Shown: positions 63,517 to 64,000 of the stretch, piece by piece | Position numbering within the stretch: the first letter of the stretch is position 1 | Layout: each line of letters starts with the position of its first letter | Assembly (NCBI GenBank): GCA_003963365.1 | Contig: RXJG01000004.1 | Location: 1,058,504-1,122,503 of the forward strand | DNA: 64,000 nt | From: Sphingobacteriales bacterium | Lineage (GTDB): Bacteria > Bacteroidota > Bacteroidia > Chitinophagales > Chitinophagaceae | Direction: 5' to 3' | Notes under the pieces: model-generated | Database searches by the model: none | What the model saw: only the letters and a program-made list of their open reading frames with translations | What the model was told of the DNA's origin: nothing | Made by a program: the position numbers and the translations under genes

Positions 63517-63875
63517 GATGATTTAGTTATGAAGCTGTCGAGATATAGCAGCCAACACATAAATATATGAACTACTGTCAATTTTTCAAGCCAGCAAATC
63601 CTTTGATTATCATTGTCTTTCATAGCCGGTTTTTATATTGTCAGGTACGTCAATCAAAAAATAAAATTACCGTTGTTTTGCACAGCTTTGCCATCTTAGT
63701 AACATAACTGGATATTCGTTACTGATCTCGGGTTGTTTTTATGCTAAAATGCCACTCAGCGTGGTTGTGTTTGCACTGCACCGTTAACGTAGCCTGTGGC
63801 AGTAAGGAACGATGATAAAAATTTGAACTACTGTACAGCAGGGAGATATTACAGGAAAAAAATCAGGCTGTTCAT
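63517..63875. other. Spacer without a visible gene
   Basis: 359 bases. It contains the shared motif TGTCGA...TAGCAGCCAACAC (63536-63558) and a GC-richer patch with a TGCCAC/GTGGCA dyad (about 63752-63805). No ORF, terminator or TAnnTTTG box could be supported. Confidence 0.6.
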
Positions 63876-64000
63876 TTATTCTTTATTACCCGGAAATTTT
63901 GCGCCGGTGCCAAAAAAACATTCCATGGATTTCATTTTTCCTTCATGAAAGGTATAAACATCCATATTGCGAACAACTTTGTTATCGGTTGTATATATTT
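63876..64000 (-). CDS. NTF2-like/SnoaL-type protein, C-terminal end only
   Basis: The last 41 codons of a minus-strand gene whose start is beyond the window. The sequence (VVRNMDVYTFHEGKMKSMECFFG, ending FPGNKE) matches the final two strands of the NTF2/SnoaL fold: NxDVYTFxxGKI...ExFFG. These proteins are small cone-shaped barrels with varied roles, often enzymes or stress proteins. The stop codon is at 63876-63878. Family call is from the C-terminal pattern only. Confidence 0.7.
   Translation of the reverse strand, partial: IYTTDNKVVRNMDVYTFHEGKMKSMECFFGTGAKFPGNKE

Overview
The window looks like chromosomal DNA of a Bacteroidota bacterium, most likely of the Chitinophagaceae. The evidence is the rpoB-rpoC sequence type, a complete sprA (type IX secretion/gliding) next to ruvA, two proteins with the gliding-motility-associated C-terminal sorting domain, AT-rich DNA, and TAnnTTTG promoter boxes close to starts. 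No tRNA, rRNA or CRISPR array was seen.

Layout. 1-8.2 kb: rpoB (5' end outside the window) and rpoC. 8.4-11.5 kb: a Skp/OmpH-like protein, an APC permease and an ADP-heptose-pathway kinase. 11.5-17 kb (minus strand): a compact serine hydrolase, D-aminoacylase, D-aminoacylase, GNAT operon, probably for D-amino-acid or cell-wall peptide scavenging. 17.2-30.1 kb: DinB, an M20 amidohydrolase, a small frameshifted gene, divergent fabH and ruvA-sprA, and a TPR protein. 30.2-42.5 kb: an SDR, two large T9SS-sorted surface proteins, an alpha/beta hydrolase overlapping lnt, a CPBP protease and pepT. 42.7-47.1 kb: an SPFH protein, an exported Fe/Mn superoxide dismutase, exbB-exbD and an NYN/LOTUS protein.

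47.1-51.7 kb is a nested mobile region. A REP-associated tyrosine transposase (RAYT) gene lies between REP palindromes and 47-bp direct repeats. One of these palindromes is interrupted by a 3,827-bp element (47793-51619) with perfect 26-bp terminal inverted repeats and a perfect 8-bp target duplication (TGGGGACA). It carries an IS1595-type transposase overlapping an XRE regulator gene, a Holliday-junction-resolvase-like endonuclease, a free-standing paralogue of the transposase DNA-binding domain overlapping a P63C gene, and small ORFs. Removing the element and one copy of the duplication restores a perfect REP hairpin. This is the strongest candidate for an undescribed system here.

51.7-54.6 kb holds small membrane-protein genes separated by dyad-rich spacers and more REP copies. 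54.6-61.4 kb is a probable Mg2+ locus: OmpR-type response regulator and histidine kinase, then a 330-base leader with an 81-codon ORF, a 65-aa membrane protein, an MgtA-type P-type ATPase and an OprB-like porin. The right end has an LBF_2804-like membrane protein, a small exported protein between inverted repeats, and the end of an NTF2-like gene.

A second theme is a set of about twelve imperfect tandem arrays of 7-bp units. They differ in sequence but share the 7-bp period. They lie mainly between genes (rpoB/rpoC, around the superoxide dismutase gene, in front of exbD), and one lies inside the coding sequence of the alpha/beta hydrolase.
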